Origin: Burkholderia guangdongensis
GTDB taxonomy: Bacteria > Pseudomonadota > Gammaproteobacteria > Burkholderiales > Burkholderiaceae
Length of the DNA stretch: 64,000 bases
Reading direction: 5' to 3'
Assembly: GCF_013403875.1 (NCBI RefSeq)
Contig: NZ_JACBNX010000005.1
Coordinates: 124,001-188,000 of the forward strand
Under the pieces are notes generated by a model, which had not been told where the DNA came from, ran no database searches, and was given only the letters and a program-made list of their open reading frames with translations. This document shows positions 43,517 through 52,743 of the stretch, in pieces (the first letter of the stretch is position 1; each line of letters begins with the position of its first letter). The position numbers and the translations under genes are program-made.

Positions 43517-44823
43517 TGAACGCAACCCCCGACTGGCGCGCGACGCTCGATCCGGCTCTCAGGAGCTGGGTCGAATCGGCGAACGATCCCGCGTGCGATT
43601 TTCCGATCCAGAACCTGCCGTTCGGCATCTTCAGCGATGCGAAGAACCCGGCGCCGCGCGCGGGCGTCGCGCTCGGCGACCAGATCGTCGATCTCGCGGC
43701 GCTCGCGCGCGCCGGCCTCGTCACGCTGCCGAGCGGCGCGGGCGCGGTGTTCGAGCTGGCGTCGCTGAACGCGTTCATCGCGCTCGGCCGCGACGCATGG
43801 CGCAGCGTGCGCGTGCAGCTTTCCGCGCTGTTCGCGCGCGACGACGCGCGGCTACGCGACGACGCGGCGCTGCGCGCGCAGGCGCTCGTGCCGCAACACG
43901 GCGCCACGCTGCATCTGCCGGTCGACGTGCCCGGCTACACGGATTTCTATTCGTCGAAGGAGCACGCGACGAACGTCGGCGCGATGTTCCGCGACCCGAA
44001 GAACGCGCTGCTGCCGAACTGGTCGGAGATGCCGATCGGCTACAACGGCCGCGCGTCGTCGGTGATCGTCAGCGGCACGCCGGTGCGGCGCCCGAGCGGG
44101 CAGTTGAAACTGCCCGATCAGGAGCGCCCGGTGTTCGGCGCGTGCCGCAAGCTCGACATCGAGCTCGAGACCGGCTTCATCGTCGGCCGCGGCAACGCGC
44201 TCGGCGAGCCGATCGCATGCGAGGACGCGGAGTCGCACATCTTCGGGATGGTGCTGCTGAACGACTGGAGCGCGCGCGACATCCAGCAGTGGGAATACGT
44301 GCCGCTCGGGCCGTTCAACGCGAAGACGTTCGCGACGACGATCTCGCCGTGGATCGTCACGCTCGACGCGCTCGAGCCGTTCCGCTGCGCGCAGCCGGAG
44401 CAGTCGCCGCAGCCGCTCGACTATCTGCGCCACGCGGGCGAGCACGCGTTCGACGTCGAGCTCGAAGTGACGCTGCGCGCCGAAGGCGCGGCGCAGGCGA
44501 CGACGATCTGCCGCACGAACTTCAGGCATATGTACTGGACGATGGCGCAGCAGCTCGCGCATCACACGGTCGCCGGCTGCAACGCGCGCGTCGGCGACCT
44601 GATGGGCTCGGGCACGATCAGCGGCCCAACGAAGGACTCGTTCGGCAGCCTGCTCGAGCTCACGTGGAACGGCAAGGAACCGCTCGCGCTCACGGGCGGC
44701 GGCACGCGGGCGTTCATCGAGGACGGCGACGAACTGACGCTCACCGGCTGGTGCCAGCGCGACGGCTATCGCGTCGGCTTCGGCGCGTGCGCGGGGAAGA
44801 TCCTGCCGGCGCGGTCGCGCTGA
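43516..44823 (+). CDS. fahA: Fumarylacetoacetase
   Basis: A 435-residue FAH enzyme. The N-terminal SH3-like domain leads into the catalytic domain, with YTDFYSSKEHATNVG (metal and catalytic His region), LETGFIVGRGN and DWSARDIQQWEYVPLGPF. It cleaves fumarylacetoacetate to fumarate and acetoacetate, the last step of tyrosine catabolism. No maleylacetoacetate isomerase gene is next to it; that step must be coded elsewhere. Confidence 0.95.
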   Translation: MNATPDWRATLDPALRSWVESANDPACDFPIQNLPFGIFSDAKNPAPRAGVALGDQIVDLAALARAGLVTLPSGAGAVFELASLNAFIALGRDAWRSVRVQLSALFARDDARLRDDAALRAQALVPQHGATLHLPVDVPGYTDFYSSKEHATNVGAMFRDPKNALLPNWSEMPIGYNGRASSVIVSGTPVRRPSGQLKLPDQERPVFGACRKLDIELETGFIVGRGNALGEPIACEDAESHIFGMVLLNDWSARDIQQWEYVPLGPFNAKTFATTISPWIVTLDALEPFRCAQPEQSPQPLDYLRHAGEHAFDVELEVTLRAEGAAQATTICRTNFRHMYWTMAQQLAHHTVAGCNARVGDLMGSGTISGPTKDSFGSLLELTWNGKEPLALTGGGTRAFIEDGDELTLTGWCQRDGYRVGFGACAGKILPARSR

Positions 44824-44854
44824 TTGGGTCTGATTTGCGTCGATTTGAACGGGT

Positions 44855-44887
44855 GAAAAAAGGGCGGCGGCCGGGAGGCCGTCGCCC
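44855..44887 (-). terminator. Terminator of the minus-strand MFS gene
   Basis: GGGCGGCGGCC and GGCCGTCGCCC (one G-U) form an 11-bp stem with a GGGA loop. Read on the minus strand it is followed by TTTTTT. It lies between convergent fahA and the MFS gene. Confidence 0.85.
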
Positions 44888-44919
44888 GTCAACATGCGGC
44901 TCGCGCCGCACGACGTGGA

Positions 44920-46239
44920 TTACCGGTTGACGAGCCGCGCCGGAATCGACAGCACGAGCAGCGCGCCGGCGACGAGCACGGCCGCCATCAGCCAGATCGA
45001 CGCTTCGCTGCTGCCGGTCCATTCCTTCACGAAGCCGACGATGTACGGGCCGAGGAAGCCGGACAGGTTCGCGAGACAGTTGATCACCGCGATCCCCGCG
45101 GCCGCCGCCGCGCCGCCGAGCACGGCGGTCGGCAGGCTCCAGAACAGCGCCGGAATCGCGAGGATGCCGAAGTTCGCGATGCAGAGCGCGGCGACGCCCA
45201 GCGTCACGTCGTGCTGCCACACGACGGTCAGCGCGAGCCCGAGCGCGCCGAGCAGAAAGAGCGTCGCGAGGTGCCAGCGGCGCTCGCGGCGGCGGTCCGC
45301 GCTGCGGCCGAACAGCACCATCGCCGGGATCGCGCATAGGCTCGGCAGCGCGGACAAGAGCCCGATCGAGAAGTCGCTCGACACGCCCATGCTCTTGATC
45401 AGCGTCGGCATCCAGAAACCGAGGCCGTAAATCGCGAAGATGTCCGCGAAGAAGATCATGCACATCGCGCTCAGATGGCGGTTCATCCCGACATCGCGTA
45501 GCGACAGGTGCGACTTCTGCCGCGCGTCGTCGCGCATCGACTGCTCGAGCATCGCGCGCTCGTCGGCGTCGAGCCAGCGCGCGTCCTGCACGCGGTCGTC
45601 GAGCGTCGTGAGCATCAGCCACGCGACGACGAGCGTCGGGATCGCTTCGATCAGGAACATCCACTGCCAGCCGGCGAGCCCGCCGGCGTTCTTCATCGTC
45701 TCGAGAATCCAGCCGGACAGCGGGCCACCGATCAGGCCCGCGAGCGCGAGGGCGATGTAGAACACGCCCATCACGCGGCCGCGCCGGTGCGACGGGAACC
45801 ATTGCGTCAAGTAGTAGATCACGCCGGGGATGAAGCCCGCCTCGGCGACGCCGAGCGCGAATCGCACGATGTAGAACTGCATCGGCGTCTGCACGAACAT
45901 CGTCAGGCCGGACACGAGGCCCCAGCTGACCATGATTCGCGCGAGCCAGCGCCGCGCGCCGACCCGGTGCAGGATCAGGTTGCTCGGCACCTCGAACACG
46001 AAGTAGCCGAGAAAGAAGATGCCGGCGCCGAAACCGTACATCGCGTCGGACAGGCCGAGCGCCTGCGCCATGTGCAGCTTCGCGAAGCCGATGTTGACGC
46101 GGTCGATCGACGCGGCCAGGTAGCCGAGCATCAGGACGGGCAGGATGCGCAGCGCGATCTTGCGGAACAGCAGGTCTTCGCGGCTCGCGCCGGCTGCGGC
46201 GGCGGCCGGGGTGGCCGCGCCGGATTGGGGTATGGGCAT
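44920..46239 (-). CDS. MFS transporter, anion:cation symporter family
   Basis: A 439-residue 12-span permease. It shows the ACS pattern: YLAASIDRVNIGFAKLHMAQ near the first span, and FEVPSNLILHRVGARRWLAR before the first loop. The family imports organic anions such as tartrate, 4-hydroxyphenylacetate, phthalate or glucarate. GGAGACGAC precedes the ATG at 46239. Proximity to hmgA-fahA suggests an aromatic acid, but the gene is convergent, so this is weak. Confidence 0.88.
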   Translation of the reverse strand: MPIPQSGAATPAAAAAGASREDLLFRKIALRILPVLMLGYLAASIDRVNIGFAKLHMAQALGLSDAMYGFGAGIFFLGYFVFEVPSNLILHRVGARRWLARIMVSWGLVSGLTMFVQTPMQFYIVRFALGVAEAGFIPGVIYYLTQWFPSHRRGRVMGVFYIALALAGLIGGPLSGWILETMKNAGGLAGWQWMFLIEAIPTLVVAWLMLTTLDDRVQDARWLDADERAMLEQSMRDDARQKSHLSLRDVGMNRHLSAMCMIFFADIFAIYGLGFWMPTLIKSMGVSSDFSIGLLSALPSLCAIPAMVLFGRSADRRRERRWHLATLFLLGALGLALTVVWQHDVTLGVAALCIANFGILAIPALFWSLPTAVLGGAAAAAGIAVINCLANLSGFLGPYIVGFVKEWTGSSEASIWLMAAVLVAGALLVLSIPARLVNR

Positions 46240-46470
46240 GTCGTCTCCTGTCGACCGGTGTCGGCGCTTCGGCGCGTAGTCCGGCCTCATGCAAGGCGCC
46301 CAGGCCGGCGCGCGTCGGATGCGCGCGCTTCGTGGCGCCAGGGTGCGACGGAGTATCGAGGCGCTCGTTTATATGGGTCTAATGAAAATATTTGAGCGAC
46401 ACATAGCCGGTGGTTATCGAACGCGCAGGGGGCTGGGCGATGCGAACGGCGTGGGGCGCCGGCGCGATGC

Positions 46471-47664
46471 TCAGGACGCCGACGGTTCCGCGCCGCGCGG
46501 CAGCGCGCGCCGCTCCCATTGCACGGCCGCAAGGAACGCGAGCACGCCGGCGATCAGCACGCCGACGAGCGCGTTGCCGCCGAGCTGCTGCATCAGCGCG
46601 CCGGCGACGAGCGGGCCGCCGAAGCTCGCGGCGCTCCACGACGCGGCCGTCAGCGAGCTCGCGGTGACGAGCGCCGCGCCGCGAAAGCGTTCGCCGCACG
46701 CGACGAGCGACAGCATGTAGATGCTGCCGGCCGCCGCGCCGAGCACGAACAGGTACGGCCAGCCCAACCACGGATGGCTGATCGCGACCGGCATCAGCGG
46801 CAGCAACGCAAGCACGACGCAGCCGGCGCCGACGTGCACGCGCGTGCGGCCGAGCCGGTCGGCGAGCCAGCCGACCGGGAATTGCAGCGCGGTGTCGCCG
46901 GCCAGCATGATCGACGCGAGCAGCACCGCGGCCTCGCGCGCGACGCCGCGCTCGATCGCGTAGATCGGCAGCAGCGACAGCGAGAGCGTGTCGAACAGCG
47001 CGAAGAACGCGGTGCCGATCACGAGCGCGGGCATCCGCGGCAGCACGCGGTGCCAGTCGTCGTGCGCGTCGTGCAGCCCATCGTGCAAGTCGGTGTGCAA
47101 ATCGGTGCCCGAAAGCGGCGTGCTCCGGATCGATGCGAGGAACGGCAGCGCGAGCAGGAACAGCGCGCCGCAGATCGCGAAGCGCAGATGCGTGAGGCCG
47201 GCGATCTGGCTCACGAGCACGGGGCCGGCGAGCTGGAACAGCGTGAACGTGGTCGAGTAGATCGCGACGACGCGGCCGCGCGTGGCGTCGCTCGCGATCT
47301 GGTTGACCCACGCTTCGCTGACCGTGAACAGCATGATCAGCGCGACGCCGCAGACGAGCCGCAGCGCGCCCCAGACGAAGAGATTCGACGTGACCTGCAT
47401 CAGCGCGATCGCGACCGCGGTCGTCAGCACGCAGCCGACGTTCACGCGGCGCGCGCCGCAGCGGCGCGCGATGCCCGTGACGAACGGCGCGGTCGCGATG
47501 CCGCCGAACGCCTGCGCGGCGGTCAGCAGCCCGACGACATCGGTGCCGTGGCCCGCGTCCGTCAGTGCGAGCGCGGTGAGCGGCAGCGTCGCGCCGGTGC
47601 CGAGGCCGACGACGGCAATGCTCAGCACCAGCGCCAGAAAGTCGCGTGAAAGGATCGATTTCAT
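46471..47664 (-). CDS. MFS transporter (drug/sugar efflux-like)
   Basis: A 397-residue 12-span permease of the YfcJ-like/DHA type (GLLTAAQAFGGIATAPFVTG; SDATRGRVVAIYSTTFTL). The central cytoplasmic loop is unusual: a His/Asp-rich run (DLHTDLHDGLHDAHDDWHR), possibly metal-binding. Start at 47664 is preferred; ATG 47673 is also in frame. Substrate unknown. Confidence 0.83.
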   Translation of the reverse strand: MKSILSRDFLALVLSIAVVGLGTGATLPLTALALTDAGHGTDVVGLLTAAQAFGGIATAPFVTGIARRCGARRVNVGCVLTTAVAIALMQVTSNLFVWGALRLVCGVALIMLFTVSEAWVNQIASDATRGRVVAIYSTTFTLFQLAGPVLVSQIAGLTHLRFAICGALFLLALPFLASIRSTPLSGTDLHTDLHDGLHDAHDDWHRVLPRMPALVIGTAFFALFDTLSLSLLPIYAIERGVAREAAVLLASIMLAGDTALQFPVGWLADRLGRTRVHVGAGCVVLALLPLMPVAISHPWLGWPYLFVLGAAAGSIYMLSLVACGERFRGAALVTASSLTAASWSAASFGGPLVAGALMQQLGGNALVGVLIAGVLAFLAAVQWERRALPRGAEPSAS

Positions 47665-47775
47665 CGGCCGCATCGTACTACGGCCAGCTGCGCGTTCCGG
47701 CGAACAGGGGCGCGACGGAGGGTTATTCGTGACAGGGTTGTTCGCTGCGCGCGTGCGGCCGGGCGGGATTGGCGC

Positions 47776-48945
47776 TTACGCGCACTCGGTCGGCCCGGCG
47801 AGCGGGCGCCGCTCGAGCGATGCGGACCACAGCGTCAGCGCGAGCGCGGCCACCGCCATCGCGACGCCGACCCAGGGCAGCTTCACGAGCGGCACGCCGG
47901 CGCCGATCGCCATCCCGCCGAGCCACGCGCCGGTTGCGTTGCCGAGGTTGAACGCGCCCTGGTTCAGCGTCGACGCGAGGTTCGGCGCGTCGCTCGCGCG
48001 ATCGACGATCATGATCTGCAGCGGCGGCACGAGCGCGAACGCGAGCATCCCCCACACGAAGATCGTCGCGAGCGCGGCGAGCGGTTCGTGCATCGTCACC
48101 GCGAAGATCGCGAGCACGACGCCGATCGCCGCGAGCGACACGATCACCGTCGGCATCCGCCGCCAGTCGGCCAGCTTGCCGCCGAGCGTGCCGCCGACGG
48201 TCAGCCCGACGCCGAACAGCAGCAGCACGTACGTGACCTGATGCGGCGAGAAACCGGTGACGCCCTCGAGGATCGGCGTGATGTACGTGAACACGCTGAA
48301 CAGGCTCGCGGACACGAGCACGCTGATCCCGAGCACCATCAGCACCTGCGGGTGCCTGAGCACGCTGAATTCGCGCGTGATGCTGGTTTGAGGCATCGCG
48401 AGGTTGTTCGGCAGGCAGACCGCGAGCGCGGCCGCCGCGACGACGCCGATGCCGGTCACCGCCCAGAACGTCGCGCGCCAGCCGTACGCCTGGCCGAGCG
48501 CGGTGCCGAGCGGCACGCCGAGCACGTTCGCGAGCGTGAGGCCGGTGAACATCAGCGCGATCGCCTGCGCGCGGCGGTTCGGCGCGACGAGGCTGCTCGC
48601 GACGACCGACCCGATCCCGAAGAACGCGCCGTGGCAGAACGCGGTGACGACGCGCGCGGCCATCAGTACCGCATAGCCGGGCGCGACGGCGCAGAACAGG
48701 TTGCCCGCGATGAACAGGCCGATCAGCCCCATCAGCGCGCGCTTGCGCGGCATCTTCGCGGTGACGATCGCGAGGATCGGCGCGCCGACCGTCACGCCGA
48801 GCGCGTAGCCGGACACGAGCATGCCGGCGGCCGGGATCGACACGCCGAGATCGGCGGCGACGTTGGGCAGCAGGCCCATGATCACGAACTCGGTGGTACC
48901 GATTCCAAACGCGGCTATGGCAAGGGCGAGTAGGGGCAAGGGCAT
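47776..48945 (-). CDS. MFS transporter, DHA1 family (AraJ-like)
   Basis: A 389-residue 12-span efflux permease beginning MPLPLLALAIAAFGIGTTEF, with the TTEFVIMGLLPNVAADLGV motif of the AraJ/purine-efflux DHA1 group and RAQAIALMFTGLTLANVLGV after span five. Probably proton-driven export of a sugar, nucleoside or drug. No neighbouring regulator identified except the distant LysR gene. Confidence 0.88.
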   Translation of the reverse strand: MPLPLLALAIAAFGIGTTEFVIMGLLPNVAADLGVSIPAAGMLVSGYALGVTVGAPILAIVTAKMPRKRALMGLIGLFIAGNLFCAVAPGYAVLMAARVVTAFCHGAFFGIGSVVASSLVAPNRRAQAIALMFTGLTLANVLGVPLGTALGQAYGWRATFWAVTGIGVVAAAALAVCLPNNLAMPQTSITREFSVLRHPQVLMVLGISVLVSASLFSVFTYITPILEGVTGFSPHQVTYVLLLFGVGLTVGGTLGGKLADWRRMPTVIVSLAAIGVVLAIFAVTMHEPLAALATIFVWGMLAFALVPPLQIMIVDRASDAPNLASTLNQGAFNLGNATGAWLGGMAIGAGVPLVKLPWVGVAMAVAALALTLWSASLERRPLAGPTECA

Positions 48946-49090
48946 CGCGGGTGGCCTGACGGAAGGGCGCCGCCGGGCGGGCGCGGGATGCGCGGCGCGG
49001 GCGGACGGGGGACATCAGCCGCCGATTCTACGCCAGTGAAAACCCTTATGTCGGGGGCCGGATCGGATGTTGCCGGAATGCGACGGCGGG

Positions 49091-49732
49091 CTAGGTGGCG
49101 CCGCCCCAGCCGTTCTCGAACACGCACGCTTCGATCGGCATCCGCGCGGCCCAGCGCTCCTCCTCGAGCATCGGTTTCGCGTAGAACGCGTCGACGTGCC
49201 CGACGCACAGCACCGCGATCGGCTTCGCGCCGTCGGGCATGCCGAGCAGCGTGCGCAGCGCGTCGACGTCGAACAGCGACACCCAGCCCATCCCGAGCCC
49301 TTCGGCGCGCGCGGCGAGCCACATGTTCTGGATTGCGCATGCGGCCGACGCCAGATCCATCTCGGGCAGCGTGCGGCGGCCGAACACGTGGCGTTCACGG
49401 CCGTCGGCCAGCGCGACGACGAGCAACTCGCCGCACTCGCGCACGCCCTCGACCTTCAGCCGCATGAACTCGTCGTGGCGCTCGCCGAGCGCGTCGGCGG
49501 TCGCGCGGCGTTCCGCTTCGACGAGCGCGTGGATGCGCGTGCGCAGCGCCGGATCGGTGATGCGGATGAAGCGCCACGGCTGCATGAAGCCGACGCTCGG
49601 CGCATGGTGCGCGGCGCGCAGCAGCCGCGCGAGCACCGCCGGATCGACGCTCGCGCGCGTGAAGTGGCGCATGTCGCGCCGCTCGTGGATGGCGCGGTAG
49701 ACGGCGGCGATGGCGGGATCGTCGAAACGCAT
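49091..49732 (-). CDS. bluB: 5,6-dimethylbenzimidazole synthase BluB
   Basis: A 213-residue flavin-destructase-type nitroreductase fold. It contains RDMRHFTRASVDPAVLARLL, HHAPSVGFMQPWRFI and PMLEEERWAARMP, which are BluB signatures. It cuts FMNH2 with oxygen to make the lower ligand of cobalamin. Other cobalamin genes are not in the window, and no B12 riboswitch is seen upstream. Confidence 0.92.
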   Translation of the reverse strand: MRFDDPAIAAVYRAIHERRDMRHFTRASVDPAVLARLLRAAHHAPSVGFMQPWRFIRITDPALRTRIHALVEAERRATADALGERHDEFMRLKVEGVRECGELLVVALADGRERHVFGRRTLPEMDLASAACAIQNMWLAARAEGLGMGWVSLFDVDALRTLLGMPDGAKPIAVLCVGHVDAFYAKPMLEEERWAARMPIEACVFENGWGGAT

Positions 49733-49797
49733 GATCGGGACCAGTGAGGGAGCACGGCCGCCACGATAGCAGACCGCGGCGCGCGTGCGCCGCCCGC

Positions 49798-49880
49798 GCG
49801 CGCCGACAAGTGGCGGGCGACAGGCGGCGGGTGGCGGGCGGCGGCGACAGGCGGCGGGCGGCGGGCGACAGGTGGCGGCG
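49798..49880. repeat. GGCGGG-rich imperfect repeats
   Basis: Repeated blocks of GTGGCGGGCGACAGGCGGCG and close variants lie between bluB and the LysR gene. G-rich on the plus strand and possibly quadruplex-forming; no coding content. Confidence 0.7.
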
Positions 49881-49882
49881 GT

Positions 49883-50866
49883 TCACTGCAGGTTCGGCGC
49901 CGTGTCCGCGCGCTCGGCCGGCGCCGTCCGGTCGGGCGGCGCGTGACGCTCGTCGTCGCGCCCGGCGCGCCTGCCGAAATGCGCGAGCGCGTATTCGACG
50001 AAGCTGCGCGTGCGGGCGGGCACGAACTGGCGGTCCGGATAGACGAGCGTGCGCCGCGCGTCCGGATCGTCGGCCCGGTAGCCGGCGAGCACCGGCACGA
50101 GCGCGCCGCTGTCGAGCGCATCGGCCGCGAAGCTCTCGGGCAACAGCGCGATTCCGCTGCCCGCCACAGCGGCCTCGCGCACGAGCGACAGCCGGTTGAC
50201 CGTGTAGCTCGGCTGCATCGGCACCAGATGCGCGACTCCGTCGGGGTCGACCATCCGCCACGTGCTGGACGGCTCGTGCGGCGCGAGCGCGATCCACGCG
50301 TGCTGGCTCAGATCGCCGGGCCTTCGCGGCAAGCCGCACCGCGCGAGATAGGCGGGCGACGCGCACGGCACCAGCGTATCCGGCGCGAGCGCATGGCCGA
50401 CGAGCGCCGGATGGCCGTCGAGCCGGTCGCCGGTGACGATGCCCGCGTCGTAGCAGGTGTCGAGCGCGTCGATCGGCGCGTCGGCGATCGTCAATTGCAC
50501 GCGTACCTGCGGATGGTGGCGCCGGAAGCCGTCGACGAGCGGCGTCAGCGCGCGCGGCGACAGCCTGCCGGACGCGACGACGCGCAGCGTGCCGACCGGT
50601 TCGCGCGTCGCATGCACGATCGACGATTCGAGATGGTCGAACGCCTCGAGCAGCGCGCGGCAGCCGTCGAGATAGCGCACGCCAGCCTCGGTCAGCGACA
50701 GGCTGCGCGTCGTGCGATGCATGAGCCGCGTGTTCAGGTGGCCCTCGAGTGCCGCGATCGACCGCGTGACGCGCGCATTCGACACGCCGAGCGTGCGCGC
50801 GGCGCGCCGGAAACTCTGTTGCTCGATGACGCAGATGAACACGCGCATGGTCTGGATCTGATTCAT
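49883..50866 (-). CDS. LysR-family transcriptional regulator
   Basis: A 327-residue regulator with an N-terminal HTH (SFRRAARTLGVSNARVTRSI) and a type-2 periplasmic-binding-like effector domain (about 90-295). It is divergent from the aminotransferase gene across 560 bp, so it may control the purine genes or bluB; the target is undetermined. Confidence 0.87.
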   Translation of the reverse strand: MNQIQTMRVFICVIEQQSFRRAARTLGVSNARVTRSIAALEGHLNTRLMHRTTRSLSLTEAGVRYLDGCRALLEAFDHLESSIVHATREPVGTLRVVASGRLSPRALTPLVDGFRRHHPQVRVQLTIADAPIDALDTCYDAGIVTGDRLDGHPALVGHALAPDTLVPCASPAYLARCGLPRRPGDLSQHAWIALAPHEPSSTWRMVDPDGVAHLVPMQPSYTVNRLSLVREAAVAGSGIALLPESFAADALDSGALVPVLAGYRADDPDARRTLVYPDRQFVPARTRSFVEYALAHFGRRAGRDDERHAPPDRTAPAERADTAPNLQ

Positions 50867-51429
50867 GGTTTGCGTATGCCTGGCCCGGTTGAGTGATTAT
50901 GTTTGTGATTTTTCATTACGCATCCGGAAATGCAAATATGAAAAAATCTGCCCAATTTCTCCGTTGAATTGAAAATCGCATTTCGATGGACGACGGCAAT
51001 TGTTAAATAATGTCGAGATATTCGTCAACCCGAAAAACAATCGAATGTCGGGAAATCGAAAGGCGACTCATAACGGGTTGGGTGTGGGGCGTTCGCGAAA
51101 CCGGGATCGCAATTGGAAACTGGCAGTTTATTGATATATATCGAGATATCCGGCCGAAATATGGAATAAGTCGGATAAGGATTAAGGACATTTTCTTGAA
51201 TAAATGGAGGGTATGTTGCGCAATCGCGCCATTCGCGTCGCCGCCGTCCAATCGCGTCCGGATTCGTGTTTTCCGGCCTTTTCACGCCGGCGGCGCTGCG
51301 CATGCCATTGCGTTTCCCCTTGCGCGCCGCCGCGGAACGCGGAATCATCGTCTGACCCGCCGCCCGCGCGCGACGGGCCGTCTCCGTTCCTTCGTCCACG
51401 CTTCGTTCCTTCGTCCACGTTTGCCCGCC
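50867..51429. other. Long A/T-rich intergenic region
   Basis: 563 bp without a credible gene. 50890-51215 is strongly A/T-rich compared with the window. It contains TCGAGATAT twice (51013-51021 and 51141-51149), the second inside GATATATATCGAGATATC. It should hold the LysR and aminotransferase promoters. An open frame continuous with the aminotransferase runs through it but lacks typical codon use. Confidence 0.6.
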
Positions 51430-52641
51430 ATGTCCATCGATTACTCGCCGATTCCCTGTCCCGTCGTCGTGCCGCTCGACGCGATCCTCCCCGAAGAACC
51501 GTTGCTGATGATGGGGGCCGGCCCGGTCCCGATCCCGGCCGCCGTCGCGAAGGCGAACACGATCGTGATCAACCATCTCGGCGCGACGATGGCGAAGATC
51601 ATCGAGCAGGTGAAGGAGATGGCGCGCTACGTGTTCCAGACCCGCACGAAGTGGGTGCTCGGCGTCGCCGGCCCCGGCTCCGCCGCGATGGAGATGGCGA
51701 TCTCGAACCTCGCGTGGCGCGGCACGCGCGTGCTGTCGATCAAGAACGGCTTCTTCAGCGCGCGGATGGCCGAGATGGCCACGCGCGTCGGCGCCGATGT
51801 CTCGGTGCTCGACGTCGCCGACCGCTCGGTCGCGAGCCTCGACGAAGTCGCCGACGCGATCGCGCGCGAGCGGCCCGAGATCGTCACGATCGTGCACGGC
51901 GAAACGTCGAACACGGTCTGGAACCGCGATCTGCGGGAGATCGCGGCGCTCGCGAAGGCGGCGGGCGCGCTCGTCGTCGTCGACGCGGTCTGCACGCTGT
52001 CGACGATGCCGCTCGACATGGACGCGTGGGGAATCGACGCGGTGATCACCGGCGGGCAGAAGGGGCTGTCGTCGATTCCGGGCGTGTCGCTGATCGCGTT
52101 CTCCGACGCCGCGTGGGACCGGATGAAGGCGCGCACGGAGCCGAACGCGCACTGGTGTCTCGACATGGCGCTCGCCGAGAACTTCTGGCACAACGCCGGC
52201 TATCACTACACGGCGCCGGTGTCGGGCGTGCTCGCGCTGCACGAGGCGCTGCGGCTCGTCTGCGCGGAAACGCTCGAGAGCCGCTTCGCGCGCCATCTGC
52301 GCTGCTCGCTCGCGCTGCAGGCCGGCGTCGAGGCGATGGGCCTCGCGCTGTATGCGCCGAAGACGTGCCGGCTCAATTCGGTCGTCGGGATCGAAACGCC
52401 CGCGGGGCTGACGCCGGGGATGATCTGCGGGCACATCTCGAAGCAGTACCAGGTCGAGATCTCGGGCTCGTTCGGGCTGCCGATCGTGCGGATCGGGCAG
52501 ATGGGCGAGCAGTGCCGCGAGCACAACCTGTTCCGCACGCTGCATGCGTTCGGGCGGACGATGGTCGACCTGAAGGTGCCGGTCGACCTGCCGGCGGGTG
52601 TCGCCGCGCTCGAGCAGGAGCTGTCGCGGCGAGGGGATTGA
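51430..52641 (+). CDS. Class V aminotransferase (ureidoglycine/alanine-glyoxylate type)
   Basis: A 403-residue PLP enzyme. The Schiff-base lysine is Lys211 in TGGQKGLSSIPG. HGETSNTVWNRDLREIA and LLMMGAGPVPIPAAVAKANT are typical of alanine/serine-glyoxylate aminotransferases. In the PucG subgroup the substrate is (S)-ureidoglycine from purine breakdown. The adjacent xanthine dehydrogenase genes favour this role, but specificity residues cannot be verified here. The ATG at 51430 gives the family N-terminus MSIDYSPIPCP. Confidence 0.8.
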   Translation: MSIDYSPIPCPVVVPLDAILPEEPLLMMGAGPVPIPAAVAKANTIVINHLGATMAKIIEQVKEMARYVFQTRTKWVLGVAGPGSAAMEMAISNLAWRGTRVLSIKNGFFSARMAEMATRVGADVSVLDVADRSVASLDEVADAIARERPEIVTIVHGETSNTVWNRDLREIAALAKAAGALVVVDAVCTLSTMPLDMDAWGIDAVITGGQKGLSSIPGVSLIAFSDAAWDRMKARTEPNAHWCLDMALAENFWHNAGYHYTAPVSGVLALHEALRLVCAETLESRFARHLRCSLALQAGVEAMGLALYAPKTCRLNSVVGIETPAGLTPGMICGHISKQYQVEISGSFGLPIVRIGQMGEQCREHNLFRTLHAFGRTMVDLKVPVDLPAGVAALEQELSRRGD

Positions 52642-52701
52642 GCGGCCGGCGATCCGGGGGCCGGCGCGGGCGATGCCGCGTGTCGATTCCCGGATGAAAC
52701 A

Positions 52702-52724
52702 ACGCCCGCGCGAGGCGGGCGTCG
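52702..52724 (-). terminator. Probable terminator of MFS gene
   Basis: ACGCCCG-N7-CGGGCGT hairpin after the minus-strand MFS gene, followed on that strand by TGTTTC. The T-run is weak. Confidence 0.5.
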
Positions 52725-52743
52725 AGCGATGCCGGCGCGCCGT

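Noticed and set aside
49798-49880. Possible CRISPR array
   Set aside because: Units are short, contiguous and G-rich without unique spacers.
51010-51429. 140-codon N-terminal extension of the aminotransferase
   Set aside because: It lies in A/T-rich DNA, has atypical composition and no homologous N-terminus; the ATG at 51430 gives the standard start.
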